From Globisporangium splendens (taxonomy: Eukaryota; Oomycota; Peronosporomycetes; Pythiales; Pythiaceae): a stretch of DNA of 64,000 bases. The position numbers and the translations under genes were made by a program. The notes beneath the pieces were generated by a model. That model saw only the letters and a list, made by a program, of their open reading frames with translations, made no database searches and was not told the origin of the DNA. Location of the stretch: positions 1 through 64,000 of the forward strand of contig VFIW01000006.1 in the NCBI GenBank assembly GCA_006386115.1. Reading direction: 5' to 3'. Positions 1 to 10,276 of the stretch are shown here, piece after piece; position 1 is the first letter of the stretch, and each line of letters begins with the position of its first letter.

Positions 1-414
1 AGACCCCGTAACAGAGCTAACCGGCTCTGTGACTCGAGACGTGATCGAAGCATCTAAGCGCGACGTTCACAAGTGCAAGTGAGGCTGACAAAGCACAGCC
101 AAAACGTACTACAACGATTAAAGCCATTTACAAAATGGCACACGAAGAAACTACAAATGCCAGAAAAACTAGAAAATTACGAAAAACCCGGACGCAAGTG
201 TGAGAATGCTTGTGTTACGGCAGGATATGATAGCTGAGAACCCACCAATTCTCTTCCCCAGGGAATCTTAAACTCTAAGTTCAATAGATTCTTTATCATT
301 ATCGCTCCTCTGACTGCTAGTTTTACATTACCTGACGTCCTCGTTTCCAGTTTGGCACTGGTCTGCAACAACGACAACAGCAACGACTGTGCTTGAACAA
401 CAACTCCTTACTCT
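1..414. other. intergenic, no gene seen
   Basis: AT-richer than the flanking coding DNA. Only short ORFs without family motifs occur on either strand. The last part is presumably upstream sequence of the broken ABC transporter that follows. Confidence 0.5.
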
Positions 415-2492
415 TTGACCGCGTTATCAACCAGCATGGCGGAAAGAATGCTGACAGCAAGGAGAAAATTACGTATGCGTCCGGGATGGCAAAGGGCTCA
501 TGCCCTCAATGACCATGTCTCAAGCAAGATAGAAGCCGCTTTGAGTCACGCACTCCCGCAGATGGAGATTCGTTTCAACGATCTCTCACTCACGGCTGAG
601 ATCGAGGTCGCACCTATCGAGCCCACCAGATCCCCCAACGCCAAAGCAGAGCTTCCAACAATCACGAACGAGCTGAAGAAAGGCTTCGCCGGTATGCTGA
701 CTACCAAGAAAGTCGTGCGCAAAGAGATTCTCAAGAACGTCAGCGGCATGTTCAAGCCTGGCACGGTCACCTTGCTCCTTGGACAGCCTGGCTCGGGCAA
801 GTCGGCACTGATGAAGATCTTGAGTGGACGCTTTCCTGTCGAGAAGAACATCACAGTTGAAGGTGAGATCACGTACAATGGACAAGTGCAACAAGAGCTC
901 AAGAAGGTGTTGCCGCAGTTCGTTGCGTACGTGAACCAGCGCGACAAGCACTACCCGACACTGACCGTGAAGGAGACGCTCGAGTACGCGCACACTTTCA
1001 GCGGCGGTGAGCTCACTCGCCGAGGCGAAGAGCTCTTGTCTCAGGGGTCTCCAGAAGAGAACAAAGCAGCTCTCGAAGCTCAAGCCATGTTTGCGCACTA
1101 TCCCGAAGTCATCATCGAACAACTCGGACTCCAGAAGTGTCAAGACACCATCGTCGGTGACGCCATGCTTCGTGGTGTCTCCGGTGGCGAGCGCAAGCGT
1201 GTGACCACGGGTGAGATGGAGTTCGGCATGAAGTACGTGACGCTCATGGACGAGATCAGTACGGGTCTCGACAGTGCGGCAACGTTCGACATCATCAACA
1301 CCCAGCGCAGCATCGCCAAGAAGCTCCGCAAGACGGTGGTGATTGCGTTGCTGCAGCCATCGCCAGAAGTGTTTTCTTTGTTCGATGACGTGATGATCTT
1401 GAACGCCGGCGAAGTGATGTACCACGGTCCTCGGGAGCAGATTGTGGACTACTTCGAGGGTCTGGGTTTTGAATGTCCACCAGGTCGTGACATTGCTGAC
1501 TATCTGCTGGACCTTGGAACAAAAGAGCAGCGAATATATGAAGTCGCGCTTCCTCAACAGCGAGCGAAGCATCCTCGATACCCAAGTGAGTTTGCGGAGG
1601 TGTTTCGTCGCTCATCTGTCTACGCGGATATGCTGAATGCGCTTGTGGGCCCTCATAACCCCGAGTTGTTGGAAAATGTGGGGCTCCATATGGAGCCGAC
1701 ATCCGAGTTCCACCAGTCGTTCTGGCGAAACACGCTGACACTCATTAAACGAGAGTCGTTGATGCAGATGCGCAATACACCGTTTCTAGTGGGGCGAGTG
1801 GTGATGGTGCTGTTCATGGGGATGCTGTACTCGAGCACATTTTACCAGTTCGATCCGGCCAGCATTCAAGTGGTGATGGGTCTTTGCTTCACTGCAGTGC
1901 TCTTCCTCGCACTCGGTCAGGTAGTGCTTCTCCCGACGTTCTTGGCTGCTTATGAGATTTTTTTACAAGCAGCGCGGCACCAACTTCTTTCGCACTCTAT
2001 CATACGTATTGGCCAACTCGCTCAGTTTGATTCCCGTGGCATTGGCGGAGACGATTGTTTTTGGATCACTGGTCTACATTTGGATCTACTGGTTGAGTCC
2101 CATGAGCTGGTGAATTCGTGCCATCGCAGTCAATCAGTACCACTCAGATGAGTTTGACGTGTGTATTTACAACGACGTCAACTACTGCGAGCACTTTGAC
2201 GGACAAACTATGGGTGGGTACTACTTGGGTCTTTTCGACGTTTCGACAGAGAAGGAGTGGATCTCGTATGCCATCATTAACCTCGCCGCACTGTACTCCG
2301 CGCTCATGTCCTTTTCGCACTTTGTACTGGAATTCCGCGGACCAAGTCACTGTGAAGCAGTTCACCGAGGTCGGCTTCGGCATGAAGCACAGTAACACTG
2401 CTAGAGACTGTGCCGTCTTGATCGGCGTCACCTTGTTTTGCCGCCTCTTGGCGCTGCTGGCGTTGCGTTCCGTCAACCACCAGGAGGAGTAA
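415..2492 (+). pseudogene. ABCG/PDR-type ABC transporter, decayed
   Basis: The first half encodes a recognisable PDR nucleotide-binding domain: Walker A GQPGSGKSALMK, signature VSGGERKRVTTGEM and the MDEISTGLDSAATFD Walker B/D-loop region, followed by the start of the first membrane domain. Decay is visible at four places. A run of seven T near 1963 breaks the frame in membrane domain 1. A segment of that domain is missing before an in-frame TGA near 2112. The remaining extracellular and TM6 region runs in another frame to about 2330. There it joins directly to the last 40 or so residues of the family (TVKQFTEVGFGMKH to SVNHQEE), so the whole second NBD-TMD half is deleted. It is clearly a paralogue, not a copy, of the transporters at 5654-9652 and 17457-21692. 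Full-length relatives are about 1,400 residues. An ORF from 415 could still give a 578-residue NBD-only product. Confidence 0.85.
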
Positions 2493-3100
2493 GCAGCACC
2501 CTTGACCCATACGCGCGAGTCTCGAAGTCCCTTTTATTGCTGTTGCATTTTTGCTGCACATGTGTTTTCTTTCCATTTCACTTTCGAGATGGCTCTTGAT
2601 GCATAATTCAATGCATACACTGCATGCTTCTCGCAATGTTTCTTTGTTGTGATGGTTGATCTCTTTGTCTCGCTCGTAAAGTCGACCACGCATTCAAAGC
2701 AAATGCGGCCTGACAATTGCCCTGGCATGAGGATTACGCCTTGCTGTCCTTCGTTCACTCCTCTTGTCACTGCAATAGGCTCGACTTGACAGTGAGCAAT
2801 TGCGTATATTAAAGATATGCGGAATGTTATTGTGAGTACATTATCGAAATCTGCATCTGCGAAAGGAATTCTAGAATGCGTATTTATTTGAATTGAACGT
2901 ATTTACTTGAACGACAAACCAATGAGTACTTAATCGAGCGGCAACTTCAACCCAGCACCGACGTGGATCATGCTTCGATTTGTTCACCATCAGCGCAGAA
3001 GACCATCACTCTTGCCGAAAGCACAAGAGGTCTGCGTGAGGGGGAAAGGTTGCCTTTCGCACATTAGTTCACAGTTCCGCAGAGGAAGGAAGGCGCGCGC
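2493..3100. other. intergenic, no gene seen
   Basis: AT-rich between the ABC pseudogene and the ankyrin gene. No ORF with a family motif on either strand. It should contain the promoter of the ankyrin gene, but I see no clear core motif. Confidence 0.45.
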
Positions 3101-4579
3101 ATGGCGGAAGTCCGCGGCCATGCCGGCAGTGCGAGCGTCGCGGTGCCACTCTCGTCCTCTTCACTCCCTGCTCCCTCTCTGGAAGCGATGCCCCCGCGAG
3201 CGCCAGACGGCGGCGGCGATGCCTCGTGCTGCATGACGGTGCTCACGTCGCCCGGTCTCTTCCGCTTCATCACGACGTTCATGCGGGGGCTTCCGCTTGC
3301 GGCTCTGCGATTCGAGTCGTCCCGCGTGCCAGCGTACGAGTTCCGCACTGCTGACGTATTTCCGAAACGGATCGGACGGTTGCCTCAGATCGCTGTCGCG
3401 GAGAACAATCGGGAGATGTTGGAGATGCTGTATGGATTGTATGCGTCGGCGCTCCCGTATTACCGAGAGATGGCGAAGCTCGACTTTAAGGAGGTGTTGC
3501 ATTGCGCGGCGTTCTTTGGACGGCTTGAATTGCTGGAGTGGCTGGTGAGCAAGATGCAGATTAAGAGCAAAAACGATCGAGCAGAGCAGACAAAGCATTT
3601 GATGAAGTATGCTGTCCAGTCAGGGAATATTGAACTGCTCGAGTGGGTACATCGTCGTTTCCCAGGAAAGCTGTCGCGGCATGATGTCGTGAACCAAGCA
3701 GGATGCGGAGAGCTGGCCGTTGTGAAGTGGATCTTCGATCACCAATTCGGATACTGCGGCGAAGCGATGTACGAGGCCGCGCGATATGGGCGTTTCGATA
3801 TCGTGTGCTTTCTGCACGAGCGGAGTCTGGAGAAAGGTGTCACGAACCCGTCTGCAATGGATGTTGCCGCAAAGAATTGTCATTTGGACATCGTCAAGTT
3901 CTTGCATTATAATCGTTCTGAAGGGTGCAGTACGCTCGCTATGAATAACGCCGCTGCGTATGGATATCTGGAAATCGTACAATTTCTTCATGAACATCGT
4001 TCCGAAGGGTGCTCTACCGCTGCGATGAACTGCGCCGCTCGCGGTGGCCACCTGGACGTTGTACGATTCCTGCACGAAAATCGGTATGAAGGGTGCACCA
4101 CAAGCGCGATGGACTATGCAGCACGTTATGGTCACTTGGAGATTGTCCAATTTTTGCATGACCATCGCGCCGAAGGGTGCAGCACACAAGCCATGGACGA
4201 CGCAGCCAAGTTTGGACACTTTCATATCGTCCAGTTCTTGCATCACAACCGGCGGGAAGGTTGTTCGACAAACGCAATGGATGCGGCCGCCGCACGAGGC
4301 GATTTGGATATCCTCAAGTTTCTTCACGACCATCGGAATGAGGGCTGCACAACGGAAGCCATTGATGCGGCCGCAGCGAACGGACACTTGCTGGTCGTGC
4401 ACTTTCTCACAGCATATCGTCGTGAAGGTTTTACGCATCGAGCAATCGTTGGGGCAATGAAGAATGGTCATTCCCATCTCGCGACGTTCCTGACCGCCGA
4501 ACGAGCTGAGAAAGTATCAAAACAGGTATGCAAAAGCGCTCCTTCGTCAATGCAGGAGTTTATGTCCAGGCTACGTTGA
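3101..4579 (+). CDS. ankyrin-repeat protein, oomycete expanded family
   Basis: A 492-residue intronless ORF. After a low-complexity N-terminus (to about residue 40) there is a region resembling the leader of the large oomycete ankyrin family. From about residue 110 to 470 follow 11-12 degenerate ankyrin repeats of about 33 residues. The central ones share the core GHLDIVKFLH..RSEGCST.AMD.AA. Such proteins are scaffolds; the ligand is unknown. No transmembrane segment or signal peptide is evident. The central repeats (about 3880-4330) are alike enough to suggest recent internal duplication. The start was chosen as the first ATG of the open frame. The neighbours are transporter copies with no functional link. 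Confidence 0.85.
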   Translation: MAEVRGHAGSASVAVPLSSSSLPAPSLEAMPPRAPDGGGDASCCMTVLTSPGLFRFITTFMRGLPLAALRFESSRVPAYEFRTADVFPKRIGRLPQIAVAENNREMLEMLYGLYASALPYYREMAKLDFKEVLHCAAFFGRLELLEWLVSKMQIKSKNDRAEQTKHLMKYAVQSGNIELLEWVHRRFPGKLSRHDVVNQAGCGELAVVKWIFDHQFGYCGEAMYEAARYGRFDIVCFLHERSLEKGVTNPSAMDVAAKNCHLDIVKFLHYNRSEGCSTLAMNNAAAYGYLEIVQFLHEHRSEGCSTAAMNCAARGGHLDVVRFLHENRYEGCTTSAMDYAARYGHLEIVQFLHDHRAEGCSTQAMDDAAKFGHFHIVQFLHHNRREGCSTNAMDAAAARGDLDILKFLHDHRNEGCTTEAIDAAAANGHLLVVHFLTAYRREGFTHRAIVGAMKNGHSHLATFLTAERAEKVSKQVCKSAPSSMQEFMSRLR

Positions 4580-5414
4580 GCGACGGCAGTGTACCCATGC
4601 TTGACACTAGCTATCGAAACAGTCGCTCTTTGTTAATGTATTGTGGTTCCGTGTCGTTGGATTATGTGTGCTTACAAAACTGTGCGGTAGAACCTCTACC
4701 CCACTCTTCAGCCGTAGAAGGGTCCTTCTCCCTGTGAATTCAAATGCTGACGTAAATCTGGAGGCTAATTTGTGGGTGATTGCCTGCAATGGCTTGAACG
4801 TATGCAAGCGATCTTTCGAGACATGTCGTCCATTTGCTTGTTGTAATGAGGCTCTCACACAAAACTGGTTGCGAGTCATTTGGATACTTTCTCACTTTCT
4901 TTTTCACAAGTCGCGGATGGGTCGCTCACAAAAGTATCGGGTAGCCAAGCCCACAAACAACATAAAATGATAAATCATACTTCGACGTGCCTTGTATATG
5001 CTCTACTCGCGAAGACAAATGATTTAGTATCCTGCTTTACAGTTCATGAACTATATACCAAAGTAGTATCATCGTCCACTCCAACTCCACGCAAGCTGCT
5101 GGTCAACGAACAAGCGAGTGAAGTGTGCGACTTATGCTTGGCACGCAACTCAAGGATCGATAAATCATCATCTCGTTTTCTGGCAAAATAGGTGACATTT
5201 TTCTCCAAAGCCAACCGCAATACATCGAATCGCAGCTGCAGCTTCTGTCCATGCTTTTCAGTCGACTCTTTTGGTCTATGAGCTTTGGGCAGCATACCTC
5301 AGCAGCTCATGACCGCTCGTGATTGAGGCGGTCACAAGAACTGAGCTCATTCTACAGTTCACCGACTGCCCGACACACTGGAGCTCACAAAATTGCACCG
5401 ACAGTAAGATATCC
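4580..5414. other. intergenic, no gene seen
   Basis: Only short ORFs on both strands without motifs. The right end is the presumed 5' flank of the left PDR transporter copy. Confidence 0.45.
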
Positions 5415-5653
5415 ATGAATCGCATCCCAATTTTGCAGGCTGCAGCCTCAACTGCCAGCACTGATTGCGGAGGCGACAGCGATGACGAGTAGAAAGTCTC
5501 TCCTGACGACTTGGAGTCATTCGACCACCAAGTTTACCAAGAAAAGCAGCTTAACCTCAGGACAGGTAAAGATCTGCTGGCACACGGGTCGCACGCACTG
5601 CATCATTACATCACGGCCAAGCTTGAAACAGCCCTAGATCGCGATCCCTGCCC
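5415..5653 (+). pseudogene. disrupted N-terminal coding segment of the left PDR transporter
   Basis: Aligns with the first 85 or so codons of the intact copy on the minus strand (starting at 21692). It opens with ATG at 5415 and a matching start (RIPILQA in both), then hits an in-frame TAG near 5490. The same frame continues with clearly related residues (GKDLLAHGSHALHHYI against GKDLTSHGSNTLHHYI). Near 5645-5665 a net 7-nt loss relative to the intact copy throws the frame off just before the ATG at 5654. The segment is visibly diverged from the other copy, unlike the identical region that follows. I cannot exclude an unusual intron removing the stop and frame change, but see no convincing GT-AG pair. 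Confidence 0.7.
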
Positions 5654-8600
5654 ATGGACGTTCACAACCTCTCTGCTACCGCGAAGCTGGCTGCTGGTGC
5701 AGATGACAGCAAGCTCCCGACAATCGCGAACGAGCTCAAAGCTGGACTCAACGGCTTATTTGCAAAGGAAACGGTTGTGAACAAGGAGATCTTGAAGAAC
5801 ATCAACGCTGTGTTCAAGCCAGGCACGATGACTCTGGTGCTTGGACAGCCTGGTTCGGGCAAGTCGTCACTGATGAAGATCTTGAGTGGACGATTTCCGA
5901 TGGAGAAGAACATCCAAGTCGACGGGCACATCACGTACAATGGCCAACTGCAACAAGATATCATCAAGCGACTGCCACAGTTTGTTGGTTTCGTGCCTCA
6001 AGAAGATAACCATCACCCGACCCTCACGGTCAAAGAGACTTTCGAGTTTGCTCACATGTTCTCGGGTGGTGAGCTTCAACAACAAGGCGAAGAACTGCTG
6101 ACCAACGGCACTCCCGAAGAAAATAAAGCTGCTCCCGACGCGTCCCAAGCCATGTTTGCACACTCTCCCGATATCGTGATCGAGCAGCTGGGGCTTCAAG
6201 ATTGCCAAGGCACGGTCATTGGTGACCCGATGCTTCGTGGTGTCTCTGGCGGTGAACGCAAGCGTGTGACCATGGGGGAAATGCAGTTCGGCATGAAGTA
6301 CGTGGCGTTCATGGATGAGATCAGTACGGGCCTTGATAGCGCCGCGACGTTCGATATCGTCAGTACCCAAAGAAACATCGCCAAGACGCTTCGCAAGACC
6401 GTAGTCATGTCGCTGCTCCAGCCGACACCAGAAGTGTTTGCCATGTTCGACTACGTGATGATCTTGAACGAAGGTGAAGTCATGTACCACGGTCCTCGCG
6501 AACGAGTACTTGGCCACTTTGAAAGCTTGGGATTCGTTTGCCCGCCAGAGCGCGATGTGGCCGACTTCCTGATTGATCTCGGAACGAGTGAGCAGCGCAA
6601 GTACGAGACTGGCGGAGTTGGTAGTCTCTTGCCGAATCACCCAAAGCACGCGAGCGAGTTTGCTGATGCATTCCGTCGGTCCAGTATTCACCAAGATATG
6701 CTTTCTGAATTGACGGCTCCAGTTGAACCGAAGCTTCTGGACCAGGTGGAGCTTCACATGGATCCAACGCCTGAATTTCATCAATCCTTCTGGGAGAATA
6801 TTTGGACGCTGACCAAGCGAGAGTTCCTCGTGTTGCTTCGGAACAAAGCATTTGTCATCGGCCGGGGTCTCATGGTCTTGATCGTCGCGCTGCTCAACGC
6901 ATCCACTTTTTACAAATTCGACCCCACAAACATCCAAGTGGTGCTTTGCATTATCTTTATCGGCGCTGTGTTTCTCTCGCTTGGACAAATGGCGCTCATC
7001 CCGATGGTCATGGAGTCTCGAGACATTTTCTACAAGCAACGCGGAGCCAATTTCTTCCGAACATCGTCGTACGTATTGGCGAATGCTGTGAGCCAGATCC
7101 CGCTGCTCGTCGTGGAAGCGCTCCTGTTTGGTGCAATCGTGTACTGGTTGTGTGGGTTTACGGCATCCGCGAGTGCGTTTTTCACCTACGAAGTGCTACT
7201 TCTGTTGACGAATATGGTGTTCAGTGCGTGGTTCTTTTTCATCGCGTCCGCGTCACCAAACTTTCTCACGGCAGATCCTTTGGCGACGTTCACGGTCCTC
7301 GTCTTCATTCTGTTTGCCGGGTTCGTAGCACTCAAAAGCCAAATTCCGGACTTCTTGATCTGGTTATACTGGATCAGCCCGTACAGTTGGAGTATCCGCG
7401 CGATCGCAGTCAACGAATACCGTTCGTCAAAATACGACGTGTGCACGTTTGGAGATATCGACTACTGTGCTCAGTTTGAGAACAAGACCATGGGCCAGTA
7501 CTACCTGAGCCTTTTTGATATGCAGTCGGACAAGGAGTGGGTCACGTACGGCGTGATCTACCTCATCGCTGCGTACGTGGTGTGTCTTTGCTGCTCCATT
7601 TTCGTGTTGGAGAATGCACGGTATGAGACCCCAGAGAACGTTGCCGCAACCATCAAAAACAGCGACGCCGCCGAACAAGGCAACTACGTGATTGCCGAGT
7701 CGCCCAAGTTCTCTTTTACTACTGCACGTGGTTGTCGGTTCATGAAAGATCGTGAGACCGCCGTGGCAATGCCATCACCAACCCACGTTGTCACGCCCGT
7801 TACCATCGCCTTCAACGATCTGTGGTACACGGTTCCTCAGCCGAACGACCCGAAGCAATCGATCGATTTGCTCAAGGGTATCAGCGGCTATGCCTTGCCG
7901 GGGACGATGACAGCTTTGATGGGGGCGTCGGGTGCTGGCAAGACAACACTGATGGACGTCATCGCTGGTCGGAAGACTGGCGGACAGGCGAGGGGCAAGG
8001 TCTTGCTCAACGGCCACGAAGCGACTGATTTGGCTATCCGTCGGTGCACTGGGTACTGTGAGCAAATCGATAGTCACTCCAGCGCGTCCACTTTCCGTGA
8101 AGCCTTGACTTTTAGCGCGTTCCTCCGTCAAGATAGCAGCATTCCCGATAGCCAGAAATACGATTCGGTGAACGAGTGCATGGGTTTGCTCGACATGCAC
8201 GACATCGGTGACCAAATCATTCGAGGAAGTTCAGCCGAGCGGATGAAACGCCTGACGATTGGAGTGGAGCTTGCAGCGCAGCCGAGTGTGCTTTTCTTGG
8301 ATGAGCCTACGAGTGGACTCGATGCTCGGTCGGCAAAGCTGATTATGGATGGCGTTCGGAAGGTGGCCAACACGGGTCGAACCATCGTGTGCACGATTCA
8401 CCAGCCTTCGTCCGAAGTGTTCTTCTTGTTCGACAAGTTGTTGTTGCTGAAGCGCGGTGGTGAGACTGTCTTCTTCGGTGAGTTGGGGGAACGCTGCTGC
8501 AACCTGGTGGACTACTTTCAGGCAATCCCCGGCGTTGTTCCTCTCCCGCATGGCTATAATCCAGCCACTTGGATGCTTGAATGCATTGGCGCTGGCGTGA

Positions 8601-9652
8601 ACAATGACAGCTCCAACGACATCGAGTTCCCCAAATGCTTCGATGGAAGTGAGCAAAAGCGCGCGCTGGACAATGCATTGACGCAACAAGGAGTGGGACG
8701 CCCTGCTCCAGGGACCCCAGAGCTGCTGTTCTCCCAGAAGCGCGCTGCAAGCTCCAGCGTACAGGCGCAGTTTGTCATCAAGCGCTTCTTCGACTTGTAT
8801 TGGCGCACACCCGACTACAACTTGACTCGACTGGTATTGGCGCTGGTTCTAGCACTTCTCTTTGGTTTGGTGTTCACAGAAGCGGACTACAAGCTGTTCC
8901 AGGGGATCACTTCTGGGGTGAACATGATCGCAGTTGCAATGGTGTTCATGGGACTCATTTCATTCGATGCCATCATTCCGATGACCAGCATTGAGCGCGC
9001 ATCCTTTTATCGAGAGAGAGCGACTGGAACGTACAACGTCTTCTGGTATCTTTTGGGCTCGACGCTGGCGGAGTTGCCTTACGTGTTTGCAACTGGATTG
9101 ATCTTCACAGCGGTGTTTTTCCCATTGGTGGGGTTCGCAGGCTTCGGCACTGCCGTTGTGTTTTGGCTGAACCTGTCGTTCGTGATCCTGTATCAAGCGT
9201 ACTTGGGACAGCTTCTTGCGTATGCATTGCCAAGTGCAGAGGTGGCGGTTCTCGTTGGCATGTTAGTGACGTCGATTTGCTTCCTGTTCATGGGGTTTGT
9301 TCCACCAGCGAGTGCGATACCGTCTGGATACAAATGGCTCTACAACATCGTTCCGCACCGGTATTCCTTGGCCGTGCTAGTCGCACTTGTCTTCGGTGAT
9401 TGTCCAAGCGATACGACTTTTGATCCCACGACCGACATATTTATCAACGTCGGTACTGAGCTTGGCTGCCAACCGTTGCAAAACACTCCGATCGCCTACG
9501 GCAATATCACGGTGAAAGAGTTCATCGAAGACGTGTTTGAGATGAAGCACGACGATTTGTGGACCAACTTTGTCGTCGTGGTAGGGATAACGGTACTGTT
9601 CCGTGTGCTGGCCTTGCTGAGTCTTCGGTTCATCAATCACAGAAAGTCCTGA
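5654..9652 (+). CDS. PDR/ABCG full-size ABC transporter, left copy, N-terminus lost
   Basis: An open frame of 1,332 residues in the reverse NBD-TMD-NBD-TMD order of pleiotropic-drug-resistance ABCG exporters, which move hydrophobic compounds out of the cell at the plasma membrane. NBD1 has Walker A GQPGSGKSSLMK, signature VSGGERKRVT and MDEISTGLDSAATFD. Membrane domain 1 follows (about residues 400-650). NBD2 has GASGAGKTTLMD, a weaker signature region (SAERMKRLTIGVEL) and LFLDEPTSGLDARS. Membrane domain 2 runs to the end. Apart from its first 30 or so residues the protein is identical to the copy at 17457-21692. The first in-frame ATG after the upstream lesions is 5654, so about 80 N-terminal residues are absent. 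The catalytic and membrane parts are complete, so it may still work or be a recent pseudogene. Confidence 0.8.
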   Translation: MDVHNLSATAKLAAGADDSKLPTIANELKAGLNGLFAKETVVNKEILKNINAVFKPGTMTLVLGQPGSGKSSLMKILSGRFPMEKNIQVDGHITYNGQLQQDIIKRLPQFVGFVPQEDNHHPTLTVKETFEFAHMFSGGELQQQGEELLTNGTPEENKAAPDASQAMFAHSPDIVIEQLGLQDCQGTVIGDPMLRGVSGGERKRVTMGEMQFGMKYVAFMDEISTGLDSAATFDIVSTQRNIAKTLRKTVVMSLLQPTPEVFAMFDYVMILNEGEVMYHGPRERVLGHFESLGFVCPPERDVADFLIDLGTSEQRKYETGGVGSLLPNHPKHASEFADAFRRSSIHQDMLSELTAPVEPKLLDQVELHMDPTPEFHQSFWENIWTLTKREFLVLLRNKAFVIGRGLMVLIVALLNASTFYKFDPTNIQVVLCIIFIGAVFLSLGQMALIPMVMESRDIFYKQRGANFFRTSSYVLANAVSQIPLLVVEALLFGAIVYWLCGFTASASAFFTYEVLLLLTNMVFSAWFFFIASASPNFLTADPLATFTVLVFILFAGFVALKSQIPDFLIWLYWISPYSWSIRAIAVNEYRSSKYDVCTFGDIDYCAQFENKTMGQYYLSLFDMQSDKEWVTYGVIYLIAAYVVCLCCSIFVLENARYETPENVAATIKNSDAAEQGNYVIAESPKFSFTTARGCRFMKDRETAVAMPSPTHVVTPVTIAFNDLWYTVPQPNDPKQSIDLLKGISGYALPGTMTALMGASGAGKTTLMDVIAGRKTGGQARGKVLLNGHEATDLAIRRCTGYCEQIDSHSSASTFREALTFSAFLRQDSSIPDSQKYDSVNECMGLLDMHDIGDQIIRGSSAERMKRLTIGVELAAQPSVLFLDEPTSGLDARSAKLIMDGVRKVANTGRTIVCTIHQPSSEVFFLFDKLLLLKRGGETVFFGELGERCCNLVDYFQAIPGVVPLPHGYNPATWMLECIGAGVNNDSSNDIEFPKCFDGSEQKRALDNALTQQGVGRPAPGTPELLFSQKRAASSSVQAQFVIKRFFDLYWRTPDYNLTRLVLALVLALLFGLVFTEADYKLFQGITSGVNMIAVAMVFMGLISFDAIIPMTSIERASFYRERATGTYNVFWYLLGSTLAELPYVFATGLIFTAVFFPLVGFAGFGTAVVFWLNLSFVILYQAYLGQLLAYALPSAEVAVLVGMLVTSICFLFMGFVPPASAIPSGYKWLYNIVPHRYSLAVLVALVFGDCPSDTTFDPTTDIFINVGTELGCQPLQNTPIAYGNITVKEFIEDVFEMKHDDLWTNFVVVVGITVLFRVLALLSLRFINHRKS
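5741..9592 (+). repeat. left arm of a 3.85-kb inverted duplication (PDR transporter core)
   Basis: Reverse complement of 17517-21368. Every stretch I compared is identical, and all opposite-strand ORFs within it match residue for residue. The last differences are at about 5740 (codon AAA against AAG) and 9593 (GTA against GTG). Outside these points divergence rises at once: about six changes in the 75 bp after the stop codon, and many changes with indels upstream. Confidence 0.8.
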
Positions 9653-10276
9653 CTGAGTATAGTAGGAACACATCTGCATTGCTGGTTTCCACTTGTCTGC
9701 AAAATCAGCTCCACGTTGCATACTTCATAATGTCAAACACTGCATAGCGTCCTTGCTTTCGTCATCGCCACTGTGTCGTATTTTAGTAGCGACATAAGCA
9801 AAATCAGCGTCAGGCACAACTAAACCAAAATCATGCGCTTTTTCCACAAAGACACGGTCCATACCAACTAAAAACGACGTACCCTAAAGATACCGCCCAG
9901 AGTGGCTGGGCTTTGTGGCGCTTGGCGGCATGAGGTCGACGAAAAGTGGGGTGCAGAATGGAAGCGTACTAGATGTGCAATTTCTGGAAAAGTCTTTTAA
10001 CTCCCTTTCAATGATGAATAGTGAGACTGGAATCAATTGGTGCTAGAATAGATACTATAGCACGAATACCTTTAAAACAGGCACATATGGCATCAAGCAA
10101 AGATATTGATTCTAGAAGGGTTACAAGTGTCGGTCGACCATCATTCTGTTTCTCTTCTTGAAGTGAAAAGGAAAGCAGTCTGCTGTACAAGCAGCATGCA
10201 TGCCACTGCTATAGCAATGCAATTCGAATTCCAGCAGAACGCGCGTACTTCCCTGTTGAACGACCCTGTACTGCCA
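9653..10276. other. intergenic between convergent transporter and NmrA-like gene
   Basis: The first 80 or so bases are a diverged match to the 3' flank of the other transporter copy (reverse complement of about 17380-17456). Homology then stops. No gene is seen in the rest. Confidence 0.55.

Noticed and set aside
5867..7039. 390-codon ORF opposite the transporter, present identically at 20070-21242
   Set aside because: It is conserved only because the DNA is identical in both copies. It mirrors the highly constrained NBD1 coding frame and has no motif, unlike the antisense ORFs in B1 and B2, which are conserved between diverged copies.
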